NCBI RefSeq assembly: GCF_014192105.1
Contig: NZ_JACHXK010000009.1
Span: 124,001 to 188,000, forward strand
Source: Paenibacillus phyllosphaerae
Lineage (GTDB): Bacteria; Bacillota; Bacilli; Paenibacillales; Paenibacillaceae
Length of the DNA stretch: 64,000 nucleotides
Reading direction: 5' to 3'
The notes under the pieces: model-generated
The model's database searches: none
Told to the model about the DNA's origin: nothing
What the model saw: only the letters and a program-made list of their open reading frames with translations
Shown: in pieces, positions 15,735 through 23,423 of the stretch
Numbering within the stretch: the first letter of the stretch is position 1
How the letters are laid out: every line of letters starts with the position of its first letter
Program-made: the position numbers and the translations under genes

Positions 15735-17663
15735 ATGAACAGATCGTGGCTGGGCACGGAATGGGGAACCCTGATTCGCACGCCGAAGACGTTAATCTCA
15801 TTAATCGGCATCATCTGTATTCCCGTGCTGTACAGCGGCATTTATTTGTGGGCGTTCTGGGATCCGTACGGCAATCTGGAACGATTGTCGGTGGCCGTCG
15901 TGAACGAGGATCAGCCGGCCGTCTATGAAGGGGAGACATTCAAGATCGGCGAGGATCTGGTGGCGGAATTTCAGAAGGACCGGTCGTTCGACTGGCAGTT
16001 CCTAACGCGGGAGGAAGCGGACCAGGGGCTGGCCGATCAGAAATACTACTTCAGCATTCTCATCCCCTCGGATTTCTCGAAACGGGCCACGACGCTCATG
16101 GAGCAGCAGCCGACACCGCTCGAAATAACGATCAAGTCCAATGAGGGACTTAACTACATCGTGGCGAAGATCGGACAGTCCGGCGTGGAGAAAATCCGCC
16201 AGCAGCTGTCGGAGAAGCTGACGCTGAACTACACGGAATCGATCTTTAAGAGTTTGGAAGAACTGAAAGACGGCATGCAGGAAGCGAGCACCGGCGCTGG
16301 CGATCTGCATACCGGAATCGGCACCTTGTTGAACGGCACGAAGAAGCTGGCCTCATCGGTGACGGGCAATCAATCTTCCATCGCGCAGCTGGACCAAGGA
16401 GCAGCTGACCTGAAGGCCGCCGCGGCGAAACTGGCTTCAGGGGCGGCTCAGCTGAATACCGGCTTCGGCAAGCTGGCCACGGGCACGAAGCAGATCGATG
16501 AAGGCATCGCCTCCGCAGTATCGGGCAGCAAGCAGCTCGCCGCGGGACTGACGCCGCTCGCGGAAGGAGCCGCGCAGGTCGATAAGCTGGTATCGGCTTA
16601 TGCCGCGGGTCATCCGGATGCTTCGGCCGACGCGACCTTCCAGACGTTAACGGCAGCGAGCAAGCAAGTGTCCGCCGGACTTGCGCAGGTGAACACGTCC
16701 ATGGGTACGTTCAACACCGGCTTGGGTCAGCTGACGACGAAGCATGCGGAGCTGCTGAAGGGCGTGAATACGTTCACGCCATCGCTCAAGCAGTTGGCTT
16801 CCGGCGCGGATCAGCTCTCGAGCGGCGCCGCCTCGCTCTACACCGGCGTGCACAAGCTGAGCACGGCTTGGACGGCGCTCGTGAACGGAATCGACGAGCT
16901 ATCTACGGGCGAGCAGAAGCTGTATACCGGCAGCCGGGAGCTTGAGACAGCGCTGACCGACGGGGCGGAGAAGCTAGCGAACATTCATTCCTCCCAATCG
17001 CTGTTCGAGATGATGGCGAACCCGGTACGGGTGAAAGAAGACAAAATCAATACGCTGCCGAACTACGGAACCGGCATGGCGCCGTTCTTCGTCTCGATTA
17101 GCTTGTATGTCGGCGCACTGCTGCTGACGACCGTATTCCCGCTGCGAGAGACGTTAACGCCGGCGCCGTCAGGCTTCCTCTGGTTTTTATCCAAATACGC
17201 GGTGATGGCGACCGTGTCCCTCGGACAAGCATTGCTAGTCGCCTTCATCTTGACCGGTGTGGTCGGGCTCGAACCGATGGATCCCGTCTACTTCGGGCTC
17301 TATGCCTTCTATGTGAGCCTGATCTTCATGGCGATCATCCAGTTTCTCGTCACGCTGGGCGATAACGTCGGTCGGTTTATCGCGATCATCCTGCTCGTGC
17401 TGCAGCTGGCGGCAACCTCCGGCACCTTCCCGGTCGAGCTGGGACCGGAAGGCTTGCAGACGATCCATCGTTTCCTGCCGATTACGTATACGGTGGACGG
17501 CTTCCGCTCGATTCTCTCGACTGGCGACTATGCCCTGCTCCGGCAGGATGTCTGGCTGCTGCTCATCTACTGGGCGGTGGCGGTTGCGCTGACGATCGTG
17601 CTGCTGGCAACCGTCGTCCGCCGCAAAAAACGGAGAAACCAGCGTGAGCAAGCGCCGGCATAA
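15735..17663 (+). CDS. YhgE/Pip-family membrane protein 2
   Basis: Paralogue of the gene at 12906, 642 aa from ATG 15735, which is best placed behind GCAGGAGAGG; ATGs at 15705 and 15726 are in frame but badly spaced. Architecture is the same: N-terminal helix with a WDPYGNLERL segment, an extracytoplasmic domain with the DWQF motif, a LxxGaxqL repeat region (about 190-425), then a C-terminal ABC-2-like membrane domain. The stalk is shorter than in the first copy. No TGACC-type operator is visible upstream, so it may be regulated separately. Its role is unknown; family members sit in secretion or phage-adsorption contexts. Confidence 0.85.
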   Translation: MNRSWLGTEWGTLIRTPKTLISLIGIICIPVLYSGIYLWAFWDPYGNLERLSVAVVNEDQPAVYEGETFKIGEDLVAEFQKDRSFDWQFLTREEADQGLADQKYYFSILIPSDFSKRATTLMEQQPTPLEITIKSNEGLNYIVAKIGQSGVEKIRQQLSEKLTLNYTESIFKSLEELKDGMQEASTGAGDLHTGIGTLLNGTKKLASSVTGNQSSIAQLDQGAADLKAAAAKLASGAAQLNTGFGKLATGTKQIDEGIASAVSGSKQLAAGLTPLAEGAAQVDKLVSAYAAGHPDASADATFQTLTAASKQVSAGLAQVNTSMGTFNTGLGQLTTKHAELLKGVNTFTPSLKQLASGADQLSSGAASLYTGVHKLSTAWTALVNGIDELSTGEQKLYTGSRELETALTDGAEKLANIHSSQSLFEMMANPVRVKEDKINTLPNYGTGMAPFFVSISLYVGALLLTTVFPLRETLTPAPSGFLWFLSKYAVMATVSLGQALLVAFILTGVVGLEPMDPVYFGLYAFYVSLIFMAIIQFLVTLGDNVGRFIAIILLVLQLAATSGTFPVELGPEGLQTIHRFLPITYTVDGFRSILSTGDYALLRQDVWLLLIYWAVAVALTIVLLATVVRRKKRRNQREQAPA

Positions 17664-17680
17664 AGCACACAAACTTGAAG

Positions 17681-17718
17681 AGACAGCAGATCCGTAGCGC
17701 CGGATTGCTGTCTTTTTG
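17681..17718 (+). terminator. Terminator of the second YhgE/Pip gene
   Basis: AGACAGCAGATCCG pairs with CGGATTGCTGTCT and is followed by TTTTGTC. Confidence 0.88.
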
Positions 17719-17765
17719 TCATGGGTTCGAGCCGGGGGGCGCAAAAGGACGGATTAAATGCGCAC

Positions 17766-17806
17766 AAGAAAGCCCCGTCTTCGAAGGGTCTCGAAACGAC
17801 GGGGCG
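17766..17806 (-). terminator. Hairpin after the 56-aa gene (minus strand)
   Basis: GCCCCGTC (17772-17779) and GACGGGGC (17798-17805) with an inner TTCGA/TCGAA stem. The minus-strand tail is only CTTTCTTGT, so termination may be weak. Confidence 0.5.
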
Positions 17807-17846
17807 TGAGCTGTGATAACTGGTGCGATGAGAGCTACAATTCGTA

Positions 17847-18017
17847 TTAATTCGATCCTGCGTTGAGCGCATGCTCCCAGCTTGGGAAGTAAAACAACGC
17901 ATTTTGCATGAGCTCGGGGTGCGTGGTCTTCAACTTCTTCTTGTTCAAGTTATGGCCGGCTGTTCTTAGCTGTTGAATTTGGGACAGGACATCCTGAGCA
18001 CTCATCGAAGCGTCCAT
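17847..18017 (-). CDS. Small protein (56 aa) resembling one homing-endonuclease-associated repeat
   Basis: ORF from ATG 18017 behind a perfect AGGAGG site, starting MDASMSAQDVLSQIQQLR and ending with the FPSWEHALNAGSN segment. The pattern of a helix, a Lys-rich turn (NLNKKKLKTTHP), then a helix ending F-x-SW-x-x-A-L-x-A-G matches the consensus I know for HNH/homing-endonuclease-associated repeats, a small DNA-binding module. Here it stands alone with no nuclease nearby. That assignment is by eye and unconfirmed; a conserved small regulatory protein is equally possible. A weak hairpin follows. Confidence 0.65.
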   Translation of the reverse strand: MDASMSAQDVLSQIQQLRTAGHNLNKKKLKTTHPELMQNALFYFPSWEHALNAGSN

Positions 18018-18092
18018 TTGACATACCTCCTAGTGGGAATGTCAATATTCTTTCCATCAGTCCCAAATTTAATCAAGTAAAGCGCTAAAAAG

Positions 18093-18740
18093 TTACGCCA
18101 GACGAACCGTTAACTGGCCCACAATCGACTCGCTGCCGCCGGATACGCCAAGCGTTAACGCGAGACGGTCGCCATCCGCTACCGGGCCGACGCCGGCGGG
18201 GGTTCCCGTATAGATGAGGTCGCCTTGGCCGAGGCCGAAGCGGTCCCCGATATAGTGAACAAGCTGTTCGAGCGGGAAAATCATGTCCGCCGGCGAACCG
18301 TGCTGAATCGTCTCGCCATTCTTAACGAAGCTAAAGGTTAATGCGCGAAATGCTTCGGCGCCTTCGAACGGCTGGAATTCGGTCAGCGTAGCCGAGCCCT
18401 TGAATCCTTTGGCCAGCAGCCACGGATGGCGCTTCTCTTTGAGCTGCGACTGAACGTCGCGGGCCGTCCAATCAATGCCGAGCGCAATGCCGTCGATCAG
18501 TTCGTCGAGCGGCTTGCCGGGCGCATATTCGGTGCCGATCCGCACGACAAGCTCGAGCTCGTGATGGATTTCGCCGATTGTCCCCGGCAGCGTCAGCTCG
18601 CCTTCGGCGGGCGCAAGCGCATGCGTCGGTTTGCCGAAGATCATCGGCTCCTCCGGGACGTCGTTGCCAAGCTCCTTGGCATGCAGCGCGTAGTTACGGC
18701 CTACGCAATAAATGTTGCGGATAGAAGAGAAATCTGACAT
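18093..18740 (-). CDS. Fumarylacetoacetate hydrolase family protein (acylpyruvase-like)
   Basis: Cytosolic metal-dependent C-C bond hydrolase or decarboxylase, 215 aa, the size of single-domain FAHD1/YcgM-type enzymes. The N-terminus carries the family hallmark [14 protein letters not shown] (about 12-25). The metal ligands are seen as E61-x-E63 in [11 protein letters not shown] and D95 in WTARDVQ. The GTPAGVG loop near the C-terminus contributes to the active site. Start ATG 18740 follows GAGAGGTG. Likely substrates are acylpyruvates or oxaloacetate; which one cannot be told. It is divergent from the downstream efflux gene with a 270-bp regulatory gap. Confidence 0.88.
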   Translation of the reverse strand: MSDFSSIRNIYCVGRNYALHAKELGNDVPEEPMIFGKPTHALAPAEGELTLPGTIGEIHHELELVVRIGTEYAPGKPLDELIDGIALGIDWTARDVQSQLKEKRHPWLLAKGFKGSATLTEFQPFEGAEAFRALTFSFVKNGETIQHGSPADMIFPLEQLVHYIGDRFGLGQGDLIYTGTPAGVGPVADGDRLALTLGVSGGSESIVGQLTVRLA

Positions 18741-18797
18741 CTCAGTAACACCTCTCGTTCATGGGAATGTGGGCAGCATATACCGCCGTTATGTAAT

Positions 18798-18852
18798 CCG
18801 GGATGTAGCGCGCTTCGCCGCCGCGGACGCCGGCGGCCTTTCACCTTGCCTA
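18798..18852 (+). repeat. Possible degenerate copy of repeat family B (3' half)
   Basis: From CCGGGATG through CGCGCTTCGCCGCC to CCTTTCACCTTG it follows the second hairpin of the copy at 35711 closely. The GAAAC arm is lost and the first hairpin is not recognisable, so this is a decayed copy at best. Confidence 0.35.
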
Positions 18853-18918
18853 GCCCTCATTATATACCGCATCGACCATCGTGCCAAAGCATGGGGATCG
18901 CCTGGATCCGGTTTCATA

Positions 18919-18979
18919 TTGACAGCTTAGACATCGCATGATAGCTTAGCATAAGCTAATAATTGCTATAGCAATTATT
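18919..18979 (+). promoter_or_regulatory. Promoter and palindromic operators of the Bcr-type efflux gene
   Basis: TTGACA (18919-18924) is followed 17 bp later by TAGCTT. Overlapping the -10 is the inverted repeat TAGCTTA-gca-TAAGCTA (18942-18958). Directly adjoining it is a perfect 22-bp palindrome (18958-18979) centred on TTGCTATAGCAA. The latter looks like a MarR-family site; no such regulator gene is nearby. Confidence 0.6.
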
Positions 18980-19012
18980 TATCATTAACCGATTCAAGAA
19001 AGGACCATCATA

Positions 19013-20242
19013 ATGGACTCCACATCAACGAAAGCAGCCACCGGCAAAAGCGTCAGCGGCACCAAACGGCTGTGGATGGCGATCATTCTCGGCAGCCTGA
19101 GCGCCTTCGGCCCTTTATCGCTCGATATGTATTTGCCTGCGCTGCCCGCCCTTGCCGATGACCTGGATACGAGCACGTCGCTGGCGCAGCTCAGCTTGAC
19201 GGCTTGCATGCTCGGCCTGTCGCTGGGGCAACTGCTCGCCGGTCCGCTCAGCGATGTGCGCGGGCGCCGCATGCCGCTCCTGGTCGGACTCCTCGTCTAT
19301 GCGGTGTCATCGGTATTGTGCGTCTGGACGACGAATATTTGGGCGTTCCTGGCGCTTCGCTTCATCCAAGGGCTTGCCGGCGCGGCGGGCATCGTCATCT
19401 CGCGGGCTATGGTTCGTGACGTGTATTCCGGCACGGAGCTGACGAAATTCTTCTCGCTGCTCATGCTCGTCAACGGCGCGGCGCCGATCCTGGCGCCGAT
19501 CATCGGGGCGCAGATTCTGCGCTTCGGCGAATGGCCGACCGTCTTCATCGTATTGGCCGCGTATGGCTTGCTCATGCTGGTCGCCGTCGGCGGCGGGCTT
19601 GGCGAGACGCTGCCGCCGGAACGTCGGATGGCGGGGGGAGTCGGTGAGACGCTGCGTACCTTCAAGCGTCTGATTGCGGACCGTACGTTCATGGGTTACG
19701 CGCTGACGCAGGGCTTCATTATGGCCGGTATGTTCGCGTATATCTCCGGCTCGCCGTTCGTGCTGCAGGATATCTACGGCGTATCGCCGCAAACCTTCAG
19801 TCTGGTATTCGCGCTCAACGGACTTGGCATCATCCTGGCTACCCAGATTACCGGGCGCGTGGCCGGCAAGTTCGGCGAAGCGAAGCTGCTCGTCATCGGG
19901 ATGGGGCTTGCCTTTATTGGAGGCTTCGTGCTGCTCGCAATGCTGGCCATCGAAGCGCCGCTGGCCGCCGTGCTGCCGCCGCTCTTCTTCGTGGTTGCGA
20001 GCGTCGGGGTCGTATCGACTTCGGGTTTCTCGCTCGCTTTGCAGAATCATGGGCAGAATGCAGGCAGCGCCTCGGCGCTGCTCGGTCTGCTGTCCTTCAT
20101 TATCGGCGGTATCGCCGCGCCGTTCGTCGGCATTGCCGGCGAAGATACGGCGCTGCCGCTCGGCATCGTCATCGCGATCGCCGAGCTGAGCGCGGTCATC
20201 TGCTACCTGCTGCTCGTCAGAGGCGGACGCAAGCAGGTCTAA
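19013..20242 (+). CDS. Bcr/CflA-family MFS efflux transporter
   Basis: Twelve-helix drug/proton antiporter, 409 aa. The helix-1 motif FGPLSLDMYLPALP (about 34-47) is diagnostic for the Bcr/CflA branch (bicyclomycin, chloramphenicol and sulfonamide efflux). Motif A follows as GPLSDVRGRRMPLL, and the SRAMVRDVYSG region sits in loop 4-5 as in the family. AGGA stands about 10 bases before the ATG. It is a single gene between a palindrome-rich promoter and a strong terminator. Drug range cannot be predicted. Confidence 0.9.
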   Translation: MDSTSTKAATGKSVSGTKRLWMAIILGSLSAFGPLSLDMYLPALPALADDLDTSTSLAQLSLTACMLGLSLGQLLAGPLSDVRGRRMPLLVGLLVYAVSSVLCVWTTNIWAFLALRFIQGLAGAAGIVISRAMVRDVYSGTELTKFFSLLMLVNGAAPILAPIIGAQILRFGEWPTVFIVLAAYGLLMLVAVGGGLGETLPPERRMAGGVGETLRTFKRLIADRTFMGYALTQGFIMAGMFAYISGSPFVLQDIYGVSPQTFSLVFALNGLGIILATQITGRVAGKFGEAKLLVIGMGLAFIGGFVLLAMLAIEAPLAAVLPPLFFVVASVGVVSTSGFSLALQNHGQNAGSASALLGLLSFIIGGIAAPFVGIAGEDTALPLGIVIAIAELSAVICYLLLVRGGRKQV

Positions 20243-20250
20243 TGCAACCC

Positions 20251-20310
20251 AAAGAGCTATCCGAATCCAAGCAGCCAGCAAGCTGCAACGTTCGGATAGC
20301 TCTTTTTGTT
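20251..20310. terminator. Terminator between the Bcr-type gene and the phosphotransferase
   Basis: AAAGAGCTATCCGAA (20251-20265) pairs perfectly with TTCGGATAGCTCTTT (20291-20305) and is followed by TTGTT. The arm composition could serve both converging genes. Confidence 0.85.
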
Positions 20311-20332
20311 CAAGCTATGCTCTGTACTCCGC

Positions 20333-21217
20333 TTAACTGCGAAGTTTCTTAAAGTCTTCGATGATCACCTCAATGACTTGGCGGCCCCAATTCGCGGCTT
20401 CCGTGCCGGGGTCGTTCCAAGCGAAGGTAATGAGCGCCTTCCATAAGGCCCATCCGCGAGCGCGATGAACCGTGTCCTCATCGAAATTCATGCCAGCAAG
20501 GAAGCGTCGCCGGCTGTCGTCGTCGAAGAAGTTCCATGCCATCACGAGGTCGCTGGAAGGATCGCCCACGCCCATCGTTCCGAAATCGATCACCCCGCAC
20601 AATCGTCCTTCCTTCACGAGCAGATTGCCTACCGCAACATCGCCGTGCAGCCATAACGGAGCGGATTGATATCGCGTTGCAAGGGACAGCTCCCAGATCT
20701 CCGTTAACAAGGCTTGGTCATAGACGCCCGAGAGCGTCTCTATAATGGATCGCGTATCTGGATCGTATACGGCGAGGTTGCCGCCGCGATGGAAGTTCTG
20801 GACACCGGCCGGAACGCCGCCCCTCGCATCGATCGATTCGAGCTCCTTCAGGAATGCCGCAAGGTCTTCGGCGAACTCGTTCGCATCGCGAATATTGGCA
20901 CGCGTGACGGTATCGCCATCGATCCATCGGTTGATCGACCAGGGGAGGGGATAATCGTCCGTAGCTTCTCCTTTGGCGACGGGCACGGGAATCGGCAAGG
21001 ATAGCTGCGGTCCCAATACCGGCAGCCAAGCCGATTCTTTCTCCACCGCGGCAGCATAACGTTCATGGCTTGGCAGCCGGACGGTCAGCTCGCTCCCGAG
21101 CCGATAGGTGCGATTATCGTGTCCGCTTTTGGGCACGGGCGTTAGGGTGAAATGGCTCCATTGGGGAAATTGGCGATCGATTAGCCGGCGTACGAGTTCG
21201 GTAGTCATTTCTACCAT
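20333..21217 (-). CDS. Aminoglycoside phosphotransferase-family kinase
   Basis: Small-molecule kinase of the APH/choline-kinase fold, 294 aa from ATG 21217 (AGGAAG and GGTGAG precede it; an in-frame ATG at 21238 has no site). The catalytic loop LHGDVAVGNLLV gives the base Asp and Asn (HGDxxxxN). The metal loop is IDFGTMGVGDPSSDLVMAW. The N-terminal lobe has the nucleotide-binding Lys/Arg region (NRTYRLG, VRLP). Such proteins phosphorylate aminoglycosides, macrolides or sugars. No close match to a named resistance enzyme is recognised, so the substrate is left open. Confidence 0.85.
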   Translation of the reverse strand: MVEMTTELVRRLIDRQFPQWSHFTLTPVPKSGHDNRTYRLGSELTVRLPSHERYAAAVEKESAWLPVLGPQLSLPIPVPVAKGEATDDYPLPWSINRWIDGDTVTRANIRDANEFAEDLAAFLKELESIDARGGVPAGVQNFHRGGNLAVYDPDTRSIIETLSGVYDQALLTEIWELSLATRYQSAPLWLHGDVAVGNLLVKEGRLCGVIDFGTMGVGDPSSDLVMAWNFFDDDSRRRFLAGMNFDEDTVHRARGWALWKALITFAWNDPGTEAANWGRQVIEVIIEDFKKLRS

Positions 21218-21381
21218 GTTCTCACCGCTTCCTGTCATTGTAGAGGATGGACTTGCTCAAATCCCTGCGTATTTGTCACCACTATAAGCGTTGGTAGAAG
21301 GGGATTTCAAGGCAGAGAACCGTTATAAGGATCGTTCTTCCGGTTCCGTGACCGGGGCAATCAGCCGCTTGCCGTAGCTGC

Positions 21382-21546
21382 ATGCTAGTCATCAGAATGA
21401 TGAGCCAGTCCGATGCGCTCGGGCAGTTCGGCGGCGGTCCGGCGGTCGGCTGGATCGGCTCGACGTATTCGATACGCGCCTCGCTGATGGCCGCAGCGAT
21501 ATTGATGGCACCGATCCTCTTGCTGGTTCGTGAGAATAGGCGCTAA
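21382..21546 (+). pseudogene. Remnant of an MFS transporter C-terminus
   Basis: A 54-codon open frame translates to SQSDALGQFGGGPAVGWIGS followed by a hydrophobic stretch and the basic end LLLVRENRR. It looks like the last two helices of an MFS pump (the GQ-x-GGGP-x-VGWIG motif). An in-frame TGA lies just upstream and nothing before it continues the homology, so this is a decayed fragment. Confidence 0.55.
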
Positions 21547-21573
21547 TAATCGAACGTTTCGTCCACGTCAAAT

Positions 21574-21617
21574 AAAGCCGGCTAGAGCGGATATTATCCG
21601 CTTAGCCGGCTTTTTTA
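21574..21617. terminator. Strong hairpin terminator
   Basis: AAAGCCGGCT and AGCCGGCTTT enclose AGCGGATA/TATCCGCT, followed by TTTT. It belongs to the MFS remnant on the plus strand and can also stop the minus-strand PAS gene. A weaker relative with the same AGCCGGCTAGA arm is at 23349-23383. Confidence 0.8.
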
Positions 21618-21655
21618 ATGCGGTGGGTGAGAGGGAGGAGGCTGGCTGCCATCTC

Positions 21656-22330
21656 CTAATCGATTTTTGTGACCAGAAAAATATAAGCCTTCCGGCTATA
21701 AGCTTTGCCTTCTACATAAAAGTAGTGCTCGTTCCAATCCATAATCGCACCGTAGTTGAGCGGTTCGCCGCCTTGATCGTAAACGGAATAGACATATACC
21801 GGTAATCCAATCGACTGGAAACTCTGGATGAATTCATCGGTGACAAGCGGGAGCGCTTCGATCTTCGAGGTTAGCTGGGCCAATGTTTTCTGGCCGGCAT
21901 CAATGTCGTGATGGAGCGCTCTAACCTTCTGTGCCGCCTTGTTGGCCCGCGCTTCCGCCTCTTGAATCTGCTTCTCGTACTCCAGTCTTCGGCGCAAAGG
22001 CAGCAGGATGCAGTCGATAAGCACCTCGCCGTCCTGCTCGTACAAGGCGGCATTGAGCAGGACGGGAAGCTTATCCTCCCCCTTCGTTTTCAAGAGGAGA
22101 TACATCTCTTCGACCCGATGGTTGAGGCTAATGAGGGGCGGAAAATAAATTTGAAAGAACACTCTGCTCTGCGCAGTCAACAACCGATCCAATTTCTGCC
22201 CAAGCATGTCTTCGCGATCATGACCGGTTAAGCTTAGCAGCGTCTGGTTCATGGAGGTAATGATGTAGTCCGGGTTCAACGACATGTAACCGCACGGTAA
22301 ATGGTTCAGCCGTTCGTCCATAAGCATCAC
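21656..22330 (-). CDS. PAS-domain protein like the N-terminal half of RsbP, phosphatase domain absent
   Basis: Protein of 224 aa. Residues 1-115 form a PAS sensor of the RsbP type: MDERLNHLPCGYMSL aligns with the start of B. subtilis RsbP, followed by the shared LLTAQSRVFFQIYFPPL and EEMYLLLKTK-like segments. A coiled coil follows (about 115-165). In RsbP a PP2C phosphatase domain comes next; here there is only an unrelated region of about 60 residues ending YFYVEGKAYSRKAYIFLVTK, with no phosphatase motifs. The start is 20 bp after the stop of the rsbQ-like gene, so the two are co-transcribed. Probably an energy- or ligand-sensing partner of RsbQ whose output is unknown. Confidence 0.75.
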   Translation of the reverse strand: MMLMDERLNHLPCGYMSLNPDYIITSMNQTLLSLTGHDREDMLGQKLDRLLTAQSRVFFQIYFPPLISLNHRVEEMYLLLKTKGEDKLPVLLNAALYEQDGEVLIDCILLPLRRRLEYEKQIQEAEARANKAAQKVRALHHDIDAGQKTLAQLTSKIEALPLVTDEFIQSFQSIGLPVYVYSVYDQGGEPLNYGAIMDWNEHYFYVEGKAYSRKAYIFLVTKID

Positions 22331-22349
22331 GACTTCTTTCTATTCATCG

Positions 22350-23162
22350 TTAGGATAGAGGGGTCGACAAATACTTCTTTAGGCGGATAACCGTTTCTTC
22401 CGCATGGCTCAGGTGAGGGCAATGACCGGTTGCTCTCATATGAACAAGGGTGCTGTTAGCCAACTGCTCATGCATGTAATCGCCGACCTGAACAGGGGCG
22501 ATCGCGTCCTCCGTGCATTGCAGGATCAGCGAAGGCACCGTTACTTTGGGAAGATCCTTCCGGTTGTCGGCAAGGAACGTAGCCCTGGCGAAGTTCCGGG
22601 CAATCGCGGGATCCATGGCGCAGAAGCTCTCGGCAAGTTCACCTGCCAGCTCCGGCCGATCCGGGTTCCCCATAATAACGGGTGCCAGCGTATTGGCCCA
22701 CCCGAAGAAATTCTCTTCCATTAACGCCAGCAAGCCATCGATCCCTTCGCTGTCGAAACCGCCGAAGTAGGGAGGATCATTCAGGTAGCAGGGGGAAGGA
22801 CCGATCATCATGATGCGGTCGAACAGCTCGGGTCTGGCGATGGATGCAAGGAGGCCAATCATGCCGGATACGGAATGGCCTACGAATAGGACGTTCTTGA
22901 GTTGAAGCGCGTCACAAACGTCTATAATATCCTGCGCATAACCGTCCAGGCTGGCATATTTCGTAGGGGAATACGCATTGAGATCCGAACGGCCCGCACC
23001 GACATAGTCGAACAAAATAACGCGGTAACGGTTCTCGAAAGCGGGTGCGACCTTTCTCCACATATGCTGGTCGCAGCCATAACCATGGGCGAATAGAATC
23101 GGCTGGGTTCCGTGGCCCTGAATATTGACATGGTTTCGCTTGATGATATCGTCGTTCAACAT
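22350..23162 (-). CDS. rsbQ: RsbQ-like alpha/beta hydrolase
   Basis: Alpha/beta hydrolase, 270 aa from ATG 23162 behind AAGGAGTG; upstream in-frame ATG 23225 lacks a site. Similarity to B. subtilis RsbQ is strong along its length (RNHV, GCDQ, RVILFDYVGAGRSDL, GPSPCYLNDPP, VTVPSLILQC). The catalytic triad is complete: S97 (GHSVSG), D219 and H247 (GHCPH), nearly the same numbering as RsbQ (S96, D219, H247). In Bacillus, RsbQ supplies a small hydrophobic signal to the PAS domain of RsbP for the energy branch of SigB activation. Here the next gene also begins with an RsbP-type PAS domain. Confidence 0.9.
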   Translation of the reverse strand: MLNDDIIKRNHVNIQGHGTQPILFAHGYGCDQHMWRKVAPAFENRYRVILFDYVGAGRSDLNAYSPTKYASLDGYAQDIIDVCDALQLKNVLFVGHSVSGMIGLLASIARPELFDRIMMIGPSPCYLNDPPYFGGFDSEGIDGLLALMEENFFGWANTLAPVIMGNPDRPELAGELAESFCAMDPAIARNFARATFLADNRKDLPKVTVPSLILQCTEDAIAPVQVGDYMHEQLANSTLVHMRATGHCPHLSHAEETVIRLKKYLSTPLS

Positions 23163-23348
23163 GAGTCCACTCCTTAATCGATACCTGCACTTTATACAGC
23201 ATAAGCGATCAGGCTGAAACAACAAAGACGATGCATTGCTATGCTTCCTTGCATTCTAGCGCATAACCCAAATGTTGGCTAGGAAGTCATTCCCATATTA
23301 TGCGGGACATTCAGAGGGGGCGGAGGGGAATCTCACCGAGCACCAAAT

Positions 23349-23383
23349 AGCCGGCTAGAACGGGAATCGCGTTCGGGCCGGCT
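23349..23383 (-). terminator. Hairpin after the 190-aa gene
   Basis: AGCCGGC and GCCGGCT with an inner ACG/CGT pair. The tail is poor, so this could be a decayed relative of the hairpin at 21574. Confidence 0.4.
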
Positions 23384-23423
23384 TGTAGACGTAGCTATTT
23401 TCGTTTATTGGAGGGAATCTTCA

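Noticed and set aside
15185-15928. 247-aa ORF across repeat A copy 3
   Set aside because: It runs through the repeat and into the start of the second YhgE-type gene in another frame; composition is that of GC-rich spurious frames.
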